Part shown: positions 1-8,763 of the stretch, one piece after another
How positions within the stretch are numbered: the first letter of the stretch is position 1
How the letters are laid out: the number at the start of each line of letters is the position of its first letter
Origin: Verrucomicrobiaceae bacterium
GTDB lineage: Bacteria > Verrucomicrobiota > Verrucomicrobiia > Verrucomicrobiales > Verrucomicrobiaceae
NCBI GenBank assembly: GCA_016795465.1
Contig: JAEUHK010000028.1
Coordinates: 29,406-93,405, forward strand
DNA length: 64,000 nt
Direction: 5' to 3'
The notes under the pieces: generated by a model
Databases searched by the model: none
Told to the model about the DNA's origin: nothing
The model's input: the letters and a program-made list of their open reading frames with translations, nothing else
Position numbers and translations under genes: made by a program

Positions 1-155
1 ACCGCAATCCCATCGAGCACGTCATCCACCACCTCGAAACCGGTGCCCCGCTCATCGGCCCGCTCCGCCTCGACATCTCCCGCATCGGCCAGCAGATCGT
101 CGATACCGCGTTTCGCAGTGCGATGGAGAAGAGGACGCTGGAGTTGCTGAAGTGA
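1..155 (+). CDS. Gfo/Idh/MocA family oxidoreductase, C-terminal fragment
   Basis: The frame is open from base 3 to a TGA at 153-155 and encodes about 50 residues beginning RNPIEHVIHHLETGAPLIG and ending TLELLK. The run NPIEHVIHHLETG followed by IGQQIVDTAFRSAMEKRTLEL is typical of the C-terminus of NAD(P)-dependent Gfo/Idh/MocA oxidoreductases, which are abundant in PVC bacteria. The Rossmann domain and catalytic lysine lie left of the window, so the substrate cannot be inferred. The family call rests on a short stretch. Confidence 0.6.
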   Translation, partial: RNPIEHVIHHLETGAPLIGPLRLDISRIGQQIVDTAFRSAMEKRTLELLK

Positions 156-159
156 GACG

Positions 160-223
160 TGATGCGTGATGCGTGAGTCCCAATCGGCCCTTTTCAGGTT
201 CACGCATCACGGATCACGCATCA
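160..223. repeat. Inverted repeat between convergent genes
   Basis: TGATGCGTGATGCGTGA at 160-176 is the approximate reverse complement of TCACGCATCACGGATCACGCATCA at 200-223. It lies between the stops of two convergent genes, so it could serve as a bidirectional terminator or be one copy of an interspersed palindrome family. Confidence 0.5.
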
Positions 224-230
224 TCAATCA

Positions 231-1796
231 TCAATTCGCCGGCCTCAAATCAAAGCACACCAGCTTGTCCTTCTGGCGCACGATGAGCTTGCCGTTTGCG
301 ATCGCCGGTGAGGAGCATCCGAGCGCATCGGTCTTCGCACGGCCGAGCTGCTCGTAGGCGGTGTTCGTGGCTTTCACCATTCGGACGTGCGTGCCGTTGT
401 TTTCGTAAACGAGCAGTTTGCCATCGGCGAGCAGCGGGGAGGTGATGGTGCTGCTCACCTCGTTCACCACCCATTTCGCGGTGCCGGTGGCAAGGTCGAT
501 GCACTGATGCTTCTCGCCGCAGCAGAGGTACACATTGCCTTCGTGAATGATCGGGCTGCCGGTATAGCGGCGGGTCATCCAAAACTTCGACCACGCGGCC
601 TTCGGTTTGCCATCGGCCTGCATTTGATAGGCACGCAAGCCCACGCCTTCCGTGCCGCTGTAAAGCACCAGCCAGTCACCACTCGCCACCGGCGTGCTTT
701 GGCTGCCGCCCTCGGCGGTCCACAGCAGCTCGCCGTCTTCGGGATTCAGGCCGTAGAGCGCGTTGTTGCCGTTGATGACCACCTGGGGCTTGCCGGAGGC
801 TGGCTGCCACCACGTCGGGCTCGCCGTGTTGCCTTTCGCCTGCTTTTGCTCCCACACGAGCTTGCCGTCGGCCTTTGAAAACGCCTTCGCCATGCCGGCG
901 GCCATGTAAACGTGCTCGCCCATGATCAGCGGCGAGGCCGCGGGTCCGCTCATACCGAGCGGCGCGGTCCACACGAGCTTGCCGTCCTTCTCATCGACAC
1001 ACATCAGCTCCGTGCTCAGGGCTGCATACACCTTGCCATCCACCACCGCGCAGGTGCTGGAGGAGTTGCGACCGCTCGGCTTGCCCGGCTTGGCGTATTT
1101 CCACACCTGCTTTCCGGTCGCCAGATCGAGGCAGAGGATCACATCCTGCGCCACCTTCACCGTGTTCGGCACGGCGGCGATCATCTTCTCCTTCACGTCC
1201 GCCGGAAAGCCCTCGTCATCGAGCCACTTGGTAAACTCCGCCGCGTTCGCGAAGGGCTTCCCCTGCCGGTCGCTCATCTTTTTGAGCCATTCGAGGCCGA
1301 TGGCATTCTTGCCTGCCTTGAAGCGGCTCACCACCCACGAGCCGATGTTGATCTGCTCCTTCTCGTTCAGGTTGTCCTTCACCCACTGGTTCGCCCACTC
1401 GTCGAATTTCGCGCCACGGAGCTTGGGCGCATTCAGCCGTGTCTCTTCGAGCTTCTTCTCCAGCTCCGGCGTGGTGCCGCGGAAGTTCAGCGTCTGCATG
1501 ACCTCCGAGTCAATCTCCCGCGTCTCCGAGGCCACGCGTTCATGCCACACCACGCTCAGGAAGACCCGCTCGCCGCTCACCACCGGGCTCGCATGGCCGC
1601 CGTATTCATTGCTCGGCACGAACTCGCTCTCCCACACCTTCTTGAGGCCTTCCGCTGGAAACGCATCCGCGATCGGCGTGGTGTCCTGCGATACCCCATT
1701 CCGCTCCGGGCCCCGCCATTGATTCCAATCCCCCGCGACGAGCGAGGCGGTGGTGGTGACGAACGAGAAAGCGATGGTCAAAGGGGCGAATTTCAT
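231..1796 (-). CDS. Exported PQQ-like beta-propeller protein
   Basis: 521 residues. The N-terminus MKFAPLTIAFSFVTTTASLVAG is a Sec signal peptide, followed by WNQWRGPERNGVS, the usual start of PVC PQQ-like propeller proteins. Propeller blades recur as DLATGKQVWKYAKP, KDGKLVWTAPLG, ADGKLVWEQ, EDGELLWTAEGG and DLATGTAKWVV. An insertion of about 120 residues (roughly 60-200, rich in E and K) sits before the first blades. These proteins are periplasmic and are often annotated BamB-like; enzymatic use of PQQ is not shown by sequence. It is convergent with the partial oxidoreductase and divergent from the PIG-L gene. Confidence 0.8.
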   Translation of the reverse strand: MKFAPLTIAFSFVTTTASLVAGDWNQWRGPERNGVSQDTTPIADAFPAEGLKKVWESEFVPSNEYGGHASPVVSGERVFLSVVWHERVASETREIDSEVMQTLNFRGTTPELEKKLEETRLNAPKLRGAKFDEWANQWVKDNLNEKEQINIGSWVVSRFKAGKNAIGLEWLKKMSDRQGKPFANAAEFTKWLDDEGFPADVKEKMIAAVPNTVKVAQDVILCLDLATGKQVWKYAKPGKPSGRNSSSTCAVVDGKVYAALSTELMCVDEKDGKLVWTAPLGMSGPAASPLIMGEHVYMAAGMAKAFSKADGKLVWEQKQAKGNTASPTWWQPASGKPQVVINGNNALYGLNPEDGELLWTAEGGSQSTPVASGDWLVLYSGTEGVGLRAYQMQADGKPKAAWSKFWMTRRYTGSPIIHEGNVYLCCGEKHQCIDLATGTAKWVVNEVSSTITSPLLADGKLLVYENNGTHVRMVKATNTAYEQLGRAKTDALGCSSPAIANGKLIVRQKDKLVCFDLRPAN

Positions 1797-1918
1797 GCGG
1801 CGCAGTCAACGCTGGCATGCATCGCCAAGTTTCAGCCGGTGCTTGCGCCACATTCTTCCGAAACGAACGCTGGATTTTGGGGCGAGCGTGCCATCATGCG
1901 GATACCCCCAACCCAGCC

Positions 1919-2767
1919 ATGCAGTTCCGCCACCCCAAGCACGACGTCTTCATCCCCGACAACACCGATCCCTGGACCGCGCTGCGCCGCGTGACGCACC
2001 TCGGCATCGTCTCCCACCAGGACGATCTCGAGATCGCCGCCTACCACGGCATCACCGAGTGCTTTCACGAGAAGGACAAGTGGTTCGGCGGTGTGGTCGT
2101 GACCGATGGTGCCGGCAGCCCGCGAAAGGGAGCCTACGCCAGCTACACGGACGAGGAGATGCAAAAGGTGCGCCTGCATGAGCAGCGCAAGGCTGCCTTC
2201 GTGGGCGAATACAGCATCCAGATCCAGCTCGGCTATCCCAGCGATGACGTGAAGAAGCCCGGCCACGAGCCCTGCGTGGCCGATTTGAAGTTCATTCTCG
2301 AGCACGCCCAGCCTGAGTTTCTCTATCTGCACAATCCTTGTGACCGTCACGACACGCACGTGGCCACCCTCCTGCGCTGTATCGAGGCCATCCGCGCCCT
2401 GCCGCGTGAGATGCGGCCGAAGAAAGTCTATGGCTGCGAAGTCTGGCGGAAGCTCGACTGGTTGATGTCCGCGGACAAAGTCATGATGAGCGTGGACAAG
2501 CACCCGCACCTCCTGCGCCCGCTGCTCGGCGTCTTTGACAGCCAGATCGCCGGCGGCAAGCGCTACGACCTCGCCGAAGAAGGTCTGCGTCATGCCAATG
2601 CCACCTACTTTGACTCCCACACCACGGATCACTCCTCGCTTCTGAACTTCGCCATGGACATGACGCCGCTCATCGAGGACGACCACCTCGACATCGAGCA
2701 GTTCTCCACCGCCTTCGTGCGCCGCCTCGAGGACGATGTGCGCGACCGCGTGCGCCGCTTTTCGTGA
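1919..2767 (+). CDS. PIG-L family deacetylase (LmbE-like)
   Basis: 282 residues from ATG at 1919 (MQFRHPKHDVFIPD); longer upstream starts add sequence with no recognisable domain. VSHQDDLEIAAYHG is the PIG-L metal-binding motif (usually HxDD near the N-terminus), and LHNPCDRHDTHVAT carries the distal HxxH-type ligands. The family removes N-acetyl groups from GlcNAc-type substrates in a zinc-dependent reaction. There is no signal peptide, so it is probably cytoplasmic. Neighbouring glycan-related genes fit a role in aminosugar use, but the substrate is not defined here. Confidence 0.8.
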   Translation: MQFRHPKHDVFIPDNTDPWTALRRVTHLGIVSHQDDLEIAAYHGITECFHEKDKWFGGVVVTDGAGSPRKGAYASYTDEEMQKVRLHEQRKAAFVGEYSIQIQLGYPSDDVKKPGHEPCVADLKFILEHAQPEFLYLHNPCDRHDTHVATLLRCIEAIRALPREMRPKKVYGCEVWRKLDWLMSADKVMMSVDKHPHLLRPLLGVFDSQIAGGKRYDLAEEGLRHANATYFDSHTTDHSSLLNFAMDMTPLIEDDHLDIEQFSTAFVRRLEDDVRDRVRRFS

Positions 2768-2811
2768 GGCGTGAGTGATTCGGCCTCCGGCCGCGTTATC
2801 GCACGCGACTC

Positions 2812-5487
2812 ATGCGCCGCGTCCTTTCTGTCTTTTTCGTCCTTTCTGTCCCTTCCTTCGCAGGAGACATCCGCCCGCTGCTGCAAAAATACTGCCTCGA
2901 CTGCCACAACGCGGACAAACAGAAAGGCGATGTCGATCTCACACACTTCGGATCGCCGCAGAATGTGGTGAAGGAGTTCAAGCTGTGGCAGACGATGCTG
3001 CAGCAGGTCGAGGAGGAGGAAATGCCGCCGAAGAAGCCGCTGCCGAGCGCTGCGGAACGAGAGGCGATCGTGGCGTTTCTGCGCAAAGGCATCGACTCGG
3101 TCGATTGGACCACTCAAAAAGGCATCGAGCACGTCACGCTGCCGCGCCTGACGAAAACGGAATACAACAACACGCTGCGCGACCTCCTCGGCATCGACTT
3201 CGAGCCCGGTAAGCTGCTGCTCGATGATGGACCGGGCCTGTCCGGCTTCACAAATGATCGCGACGCGCTCTTCATCTCGCCCGCGCTGGCGGAGCAGCTC
3301 TTCGATGCGGCGGATTATGCGCTGCAAAGCATGCTCAATCTGCGCCTCAAGCCCTATTCGAAGCACTTCGAGGCCGAAGCGATGCTCATGACCGAGCGCG
3401 GATCGAAACCGGAGGAGCTGCCCGGCGGCGGCACCGGCTACTCGCTCGCGGGAGCAGGCCAGCGCACGCTATATGATGAGGTCATCGTGCCTGCGGATGG
3501 CTGGTATCGCATGACCGTGAAGCACGTCGGCCGTGGTGGCGATGCGGGATTGCGTTTGCGCATCGACAATGAGCCGCGGGCGCTTTTGAAGTGCCTCGAC
3601 AACACGCCGAAGGAGGAAACGATCGAGCTGCTGCTGCGTGCGGGCTCGCATCAGATGACCTGGAACATCGACAACACCGGCCTGCGTGCCGCGACGCCTG
3701 TGCCAGTGCGCAAAGCAAAGAAGACTGCGCCGAAGGCTGGTTATCCCGTCTTTGATCAGCCGAAAGCCGCACCGCTGGTGAAGGAAGCCGCCGCAACGAA
3801 CGCACCGAAGCTTCCCGTGCCCGCCAAGGCCACCGACGAGGTCAAAAAACTTACCGACAGCCTAAACCGCCACCTTCAGAACATGCAGATGCGCATCGAG
3901 TATCTGCGTGCCGTGACGCCCGAGGGCAATCCGAGCGATCTGCGCAGCTTCTACAATCTGCTGCCGGAACGCACGGAGGCCATGGTGGCCGTGAAGCATC
4001 AACTCGCCAAAGCGATGCAGGTGCCCGTGGCCGAGTTGGATCGCCAAATTGAGGCCGCGAACGTCGAAAAGCTCGCCAGCAATCGAAAGGTGGTCGGTTA
4101 CTCGCTCGACGTGCTTGATATGCCGTTCGATCCCGCCTCGCTCATCGGCAGCGCGGCCTCACAAAAGGTCGTGAAGGCCGAAAAAGTCGGTGCGCCGGGT
4201 GTGGACTGGATTCGCATCGAAGGCCCGATTTCGCCCGCAGGCTCGAAACCTCGCGAAATCTTCCAAAGTGATGCCAGGACGGCTTTGAGTGCCTTTTTGC
4301 CCAAAGCCTTCCGCAGGCCGTTGCGACCCGGTGAGCTCGAAAAGCATTTCGCACTCTATGAAACGGCCCAAAAGCGCGGTGAATCGCCCGAGCAAGCCTT
4401 GAAGCTCGCTTTCGCGGCCGCTTTGACCTCGCCGAGCTTTTTGTTCCGCGATGAACTCCGCGCCGGAAAGCTCGACGATCATCAACTCGCCAGCCGCTTG
4501 AGCTATTTCCTCTGGATGAGCCTGCCGGATGACGAACTGCGTGCTCTCGCGAATGCTGGCAAGCTGCACGACGACGCGACGCTGCGTGCGCAGGTGAAGC
4601 GCATGCTCGCTGATCCGCGCTCGCGGGCGTTCACGAGCACCTTTCTCGGCCAGTGGCTCGGCTTTGCCGGACTCGGCACCGAGCATGTGCCGGATGCGAA
4701 GAAGTTCCGCGACTTCACGCCCGCGCTGGCCGACGCGATGAAGCTGGAGCCCGTGCTCGTCTTTGAAAACCTCCTGCGCAGCGGTGGCAGCCTCACGCGC
4801 CTGCTCGATGCCCGCGAGACCTTCGCGAACGATGCTCTCGCCTCGCTCTACGGTCTCGAATTGAACGGCGAGACGATGCAGCCCGTGACATTCACCGACG
4901 ACAAACGCGCCGGCCTGCTCGGCATGGCCGCTGTGCTCACCGCATCGTCCACACCGAACCGCACGAGCCCCGTCATCCGCGGCAAATGGGTGCTGGAGAC
5001 CCTGCTCGGCCGCAAACTGGCCGAACCACCCGCCGATGCCGGCCAGCTCGACGACAAAGCCGGAGATCGCGGCAAAACCCTGCGCGAAGAACTCGCCGCG
5101 CATCGTCGCAACGAGTCGTGTGCGTCATGCCACGACAAGATTGATCCCATCGGCTTCGGTTTGGAGAACTTCGACGCCATCGGCCGCTTCCGCGACAAAG
5201 AAGCCGGCAAGCCGGTCGATGCGAGCGGCACCCTGCCGGGCAACATCGCCATCAACGGCCCCGCCGAGCTGCGAAAGGCTATTCACGAGCACTACAGCGA
5301 TGAATTCATCCGCAACGTCACGCAACGCCTCGCCGCCTTTGCCTTGGGCCGTGCTTTGAAGCCTCAAGATGAAGGCCTGATCCGTCAGTTGCTCGCTGAT
5401 TTGCAGACAAACGACCACCGCGCCGACGTGCTCATCGAGTCCATCGTCCTAAGCGAGGCGTTTCGGACGCAGGGTGGTGTGAATTGA
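2812..5487 (+). CDS. DUF1592/DUF1588 planctomycete-type cytochrome-like exported protein
   Basis: 891 residues. Signal peptide MRRVLSVFFVLSVPSFAG, then a c-type heme motif YCLDCH (planctomycete cytochrome C domain), a DUF1587 segment beginning LPRLTKTEYNNTLRDLLG, DUF1592 and DUF1588 regions, a second CxxCH in ESCASCHDKIDPIGFGLENFDAIG, and a DUF1585-like C-terminus ending LIESIVLSEAFR. Such proteins are confined largely to PVC bacteria and act outside the cytoplasm, perhaps in redox-linked polymer degradation, though biochemistry is thin. The DUF1552 gene follows by 37 bp, the standard partner, so the two are probably one operon. Confidence 0.85.
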   Translation: MRRVLSVFFVLSVPSFAGDIRPLLQKYCLDCHNADKQKGDVDLTHFGSPQNVVKEFKLWQTMLQQVEEEEMPPKKPLPSAAEREAIVAFLRKGIDSVDWTTQKGIEHVTLPRLTKTEYNNTLRDLLGIDFEPGKLLLDDGPGLSGFTNDRDALFISPALAEQLFDAADYALQSMLNLRLKPYSKHFEAEAMLMTERGSKPEELPGGGTGYSLAGAGQRTLYDEVIVPADGWYRMTVKHVGRGGDAGLRLRIDNEPRALLKCLDNTPKEETIELLLRAGSHQMTWNIDNTGLRAATPVPVRKAKKTAPKAGYPVFDQPKAAPLVKEAAATNAPKLPVPAKATDEVKKLTDSLNRHLQNMQMRIEYLRAVTPEGNPSDLRSFYNLLPERTEAMVAVKHQLAKAMQVPVAELDRQIEAANVEKLASNRKVVGYSLDVLDMPFDPASLIGSAASQKVVKAEKVGAPGVDWIRIEGPISPAGSKPREIFQSDARTALSAFLPKAFRRPLRPGELEKHFALYETAQKRGESPEQALKLAFAAALTSPSFLFRDELRAGKLDDHQLASRLSYFLWMSLPDDELRALANAGKLHDDATLRAQVKRMLADPRSRAFTSTFLGQWLGFAGLGTEHVPDAKKFRDFTPALADAMKLEPVLVFENLLRSGGSLTRLLDARETFANDALASLYGLELNGETMQPVTFTDDKRAGLLGMAAVLTASSTPNRTSPVIRGKWVLETLLGRKLAEPPADAGQLDDKAGDRGKTLREELAAHRRNESCASCHDKIDPIGFGLENFDAIGRFRDKEAGKPVDASGTLPGNIAINGPAELRKAIHEHYSDEFIRNVTQRLAAFALGRALKPQDEGLIRQLLADLQTNDHRADVLIESIVLSEAFRTQGGVN

Positions 5488-5524
5488 GCTGCAAGCTGCC
5501 TGATCAAGATCTCGTTACCCGCTT

Positions 5525-6826
5525 ATGACGCATCGCATTGAACGCCGCACTCTTCTTCGTGGAATCGGAGCCACGCTGGCTTTGCCGTGGTTGGAAATCA
5601 TGACGCCGAGGGCGCGGGCGGCTCAAAAGCTGCCGCCGCGACGGTTTGTGACGTTTTTCCAGCCGAACGGGGTGTTTCCGAAGGCTTGGGATGTGGCGGG
5701 CAAAGGACGCGATTTTGCGCTGTCGCCGATTTTGGAGCCACTGGCGGAGTTTAGGAACGACATGGTCGTGCTGAGCGGGATCGACAGCGTGGGCAAAGGG
5801 CATGTGAAGCTCACCGGCGCGTTTTTGACGGGCACGGCCATTGAGAATGGCGTGAACGGCATCTCGGTGGATCAGGTGATCGCACGGCAGATTGGCAAAG
5901 GAACACGGTTTGCGAGCATCGAGCTCGGCACGGAGCCACCGCGGCAAGGAATGGCGGGTGATGACCCAATTGCGCTGGCGAACACGGTTTCGTGGAGCAG
6001 CGCGACGCAGCGCATCTCGCCGGAGATCAGCCCACGGGCGGCTTTTGACCGGCTTTTCCGTGATCCTTCATCGCCGGAGGCGCGGCGGGCGGCGGAGAAT
6101 CGTCGCAGCGTGGTCGATCTCGTTTTGGAGGATGCGAAGGCGCTGCAAAAGATCGCCAGCGGTCGCGACCAGGAGAAGATCGACGAGTATCTCGAAGGTG
6201 TGCGCGGTGTGGAGCAGCAAATCGATCGCACGATGAATCCGCCCGCGCCGGAGTGGACGCCGCTGACTCCACCGGATCTGAAACGGCCACCGGCAGGCAT
6301 CCCGATGAGCAAGGATCAGCACATGAAGCTGATGCTCGACCTGCTGCTGCTCGCCTTGCAGACGGACACGACGCGTGTGGCGACCTTCATGAGTGCACAC
6401 GGCTTCTCGAGGCAGAATTTTACCTTCCTCGATGGCGTGAAGAATGATCATCACGGCATGAGCCATCACAAGAACCAGGAGGCGTTGGTGGCCGAATACA
6501 CGACGGTGAGCCGCTGGTATGCGCAGCAGGTGCATTACCTCGTCTCGAAGATGCGCGGCATCGACGAAGGCAACGGCTCGCTGCTCGACAACACCGTGGT
6601 GCTCTACGGCAGCGAGATGAAGGACGGCAACGGACACATCAAAGAAGACCTGCCGCTCGTGTTGCTCGGCAAAGGCCAGGGTCGCGTGAAAGCGGGCCAG
6701 CATGCGGTTTTCGAGAAGGGCACCCCGTTGGCGAATCTGCATCTCACGCTGGCGCAGCAGTTTGGCGTGGAGATGGCGAACTTTAACAACGTGAGCACCG
6801 GCACGTTGAGCGGGTTGTTTGTGTAG
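5525..6826 (+). CDS. DUF1552 domain protein
   Basis: 433 residues with a twin-arginine-like N-terminus (MTHRIERRTLLRGIGATLALPWLE), indicating export. The body has the DUF1552 signatures FVTFFQPNGVFPKAWD and VVLYGSEMKDGNGHIKEDLPLVLLGKGQG, which resemble the alkaline-phosphatase-like fold of the related DUF1501 family. It lies 37 bp behind the DUF1592 gene, the usual pairing in Verrucomicrobiota and Planctomycetota. The specific reaction is unknown. Confidence 0.88.
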   Translation: MTHRIERRTLLRGIGATLALPWLEIMTPRARAAQKLPPRRFVTFFQPNGVFPKAWDVAGKGRDFALSPILEPLAEFRNDMVVLSGIDSVGKGHVKLTGAFLTGTAIENGVNGISVDQVIARQIGKGTRFASIELGTEPPRQGMAGDDPIALANTVSWSSATQRISPEISPRAAFDRLFRDPSSPEARRAAENRRSVVDLVLEDAKALQKIASGRDQEKIDEYLEGVRGVEQQIDRTMNPPAPEWTPLTPPDLKRPPAGIPMSKDQHMKLMLDLLLLALQTDTTRVATFMSAHGFSRQNFTFLDGVKNDHHGMSHHKNQEALVAEYTTVSRWYAQQVHYLVSKMRGIDEGNGSLLDNTVVLYGSEMKDGNGHIKEDLPLVLLGKGQGRVKAGQHAVFEKGTPLANLHLTLAQQFGVEMANFNNVSTGTLSGLFV

Positions 6827-6831
6827 CACGC

Positions 6832-6892
6832 GTTTTCCAACTCGTGAGCCGATCCTGAAGCACCCAAACCAACGAGTTGGAAAACTCGTTTT
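6832..6892 (+). terminator. Inverted repeat / probable terminator after DUF1552
   Basis: GTTTTCCAACTCGT (6832-6845) is the exact reverse complement of ACGAGTTGGAAAAC (6872-6885). The right arm alone folds as ACGAGTT-GGAA-AACTCGT followed by TTTACG, a short intrinsic-terminator shape. It separates the DUF1552 gene from the sialate O-acetylesterase gene. Confidence 0.5.
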
Positions 6893-6902
6893 ACGATTTC
6901 CC

Positions 6903-8621
6903 ATGAAACACATCCTCGCAGTCCTCCTCTTCACGCCGTCGCTGCTCCTCGCGGAGCTGAAGGTGCCGCATTTCTTCTCGGATCACATGATTCTGCAACG
7001 CGAGCGTGCGGCAGCGATCTGGGGCAAGGCGGATGCGGGCGCGGAGGTGACGGTGTCCTTCAAAGGGAAATCGGCGACGGCCAAGGCGGCGGCGGATGGC
7101 AAGTGGCGGGCGCAGATTGAGACGGGCGCGGCGGATGCAAAGGGCGCGGTGCTGACGATCTCGGCGGTCGCGGACAAGATCGAGATCCAGGACGTGCTGG
7201 TGGGCGAGGTGTGGTTCGCGTCGGGGCAGTCGAACATGTTTTACACGATGAACCGATCGCCGGAGTATGCGGGACTCATCGCGGAGTCGAATCATCCGGC
7301 GCTGCGCATGTTCAATGCGCCGCTGGTGACCGCTGAGGCCAATCAAGAGGACATCGACGGCTCATGGAAGGCGGCGACGCCGGAGACGGTGGCGGATTAC
7401 TCGGCGGTGGCGTTCTTCTTTGCACGAAAGCTGCATCTCGAGCTCGGCGTGCCGGTCGGCGTGATCAAATCGGCCTGGGGCGGCAAGCCGGTGGAGACCT
7501 TCACGAGTCGCGAAGCGCTAAACACGCTGCCGGGCACGAAAGCGCTCGTCGATGCGATGCTGAAGGACGCAGCGAGCTTTGATCAGGCGAAAGCGGATGC
7601 AGCTTACACGACGAAGCTGGAGCAGTGGAAGGCCACGATGGCCGCGGCGAAGGGCAAAGCGGACGTGGATCGCAAACGTCTGCCGAAGAAGCCGGATGCG
7701 CCGAAGCGTCCGCTGCTCACCGAGGGCCGGCCGGGCGTGCTTTATGCGGCGATGATTCATCCGTTCGTCGGTTACACGATGCGTGGGGCCATTTGGTATC
7801 AGGGCGAAGGCAATGCGAGACCCGGCGCGGTGCCTTATGATCAAACCCTGCCGCTCATGATCAACGACTGGCGCAAACGCTGGGGCGATGAGTTCTCGTT
7901 TTACTACGTGCAGCTCGCCAGCTACCACACTCCCTCGACGGAGCCCGGCACGCCGGACTCGTGGGCGCTGACGCAGGATCGCATGCGCCTCGTGCTCGCG
8001 ACGACGCCGAAGACCGGCATGGCGGTCACGAACGATGTCGGCGAGGCGAATGACATCCATCCGAAGAACAAAAAAGACCCCGGCGAACGCCTCGCACGCT
8101 GGGCGCTGGCGAAGGACTACGGCAAGGAGCTGATCTACAGTGGTCCGCTCTTCAAATCGAGCGAGGTGAAGGATGGCGCGATCCGCGTGACCTTCGATCA
8201 GGCCGGTGAGGGCCTCAAATCACGCGATGGAGGTGCTTTGAAGCGTTTCGAGATCGCTGGAGCTGACAAAAAGTGGAAGTGGGCCGAAGCGAAGATCGAC
8301 GGGAAGGATACGGTGATCGTAAGCAGCGCCGAGGTGAAGCAACCCGTGGCCGTTCGATATGCCTGGGCTGCAAATCCCGAAGGCTCAAACCTCGTCAACA
8401 GCGACGGTTTGCCCGCTTCCGTCTTCCGCACGGATGATTGGGATGATGTGGAGATCCAGGTGGATCCATCCGCCAATGAGCGTCGTGCGCTCGCGGATGA
8501 AATCAAAGCCCTCGCCGCCGAGCGGAACAAACATGACAAAAAGAGCGCGGAATACCAGGCGCTGCAAAAGAAGCTCCAGCCGCTGATGGAGAAGTACAAG
8601 GCGACCGCGCCGAAGAAGTAG
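6903..8621 (+). CDS. Sialate O-acetylesterase (SGNH/SASA family)
   Basis: 572 residues from ATG at 6903 (MKHILAVLLFTPSLLLAEL, a signal peptide). The upstream in-frame ATG at 6819 overlaps the DUF1552 stop and was rejected. VPHFFSDHMILQRERAAAIWG is the usual N-terminal beta-sandwich start. ASGQSNMFYTM carries the nucleophile Ser block, GAIWYQGEGNA the Gly/Asn block, and NDVGEANDIHPKNK the catalytic Asp-His. The enzyme removes O-acetyl esters from sialic acids or other sugars outside the cytoplasm. A charged helical tail of about 40 residues (EIKALAAERNKHDKKSAEYQ) follows the catalytic domain. Confidence 0.88.
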   Translation: MKHILAVLLFTPSLLLAELKVPHFFSDHMILQRERAAAIWGKADAGAEVTVSFKGKSATAKAAADGKWRAQIETGAADAKGAVLTISAVADKIEIQDVLVGEVWFASGQSNMFYTMNRSPEYAGLIAESNHPALRMFNAPLVTAEANQEDIDGSWKAATPETVADYSAVAFFFARKLHLELGVPVGVIKSAWGGKPVETFTSREALNTLPGTKALVDAMLKDAASFDQAKADAAYTTKLEQWKATMAAAKGKADVDRKRLPKKPDAPKRPLLTEGRPGVLYAAMIHPFVGYTMRGAIWYQGEGNARPGAVPYDQTLPLMINDWRKRWGDEFSFYYVQLASYHTPSTEPGTPDSWALTQDRMRLVLATTPKTGMAVTNDVGEANDIHPKNKKDPGERLARWALAKDYGKELIYSGPLFKSSEVKDGAIRVTFDQAGEGLKSRDGGALKRFEIAGADKKWKWAEAKIDGKDTVIVSSAEVKQPVAVRYAWAANPEGSNLVNSDGLPASVFRTDDWDDVEIQVDPSANERRALADEIKALAAERNKHDKKSAEYQALQKKLQPLMEKYKATAPKK

Positions 8622-8643
8622 TGAGGGCGCTTTGACACTCGAT

Positions 8644-8735
8644 TTTGCCGCAGAGGGGCGGAGGAGCAGAGACGGCAGAGATTGGATCAGATCAAAAACT
8701 CTGCATCCTCTGCCTCTTTGCCCCTCTGCGGCAAA
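8644..8735. repeat. Long inverted repeat downstream of helicase and esterase
   Basis: TTTGCCGCAGAGGGGC (8644-8659) and GCCCCTCTGCGGCAAA (8720-8735) are exact reverse complements, with partial pairing continuing inward (GGAGGAGCAGAG versus CTCTGCCTCTTT). It lies between convergent genes and could act as a bidirectional terminator. Its sequence resembles generic interspersed repeats of verrucomicrobial genomes. Confidence 0.6.
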
Positions 8736-8763
8736 TGGAAGCACCCACAGCCTTCGTTTTCAC

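Noticed and set aside
912..1994. Long plus-strand ORF opposite the PQQ-propeller gene.
   Set aside because: Shadow of a GC-rich coding frame; no domain, and the minus frame has a signal peptide and clear blades.
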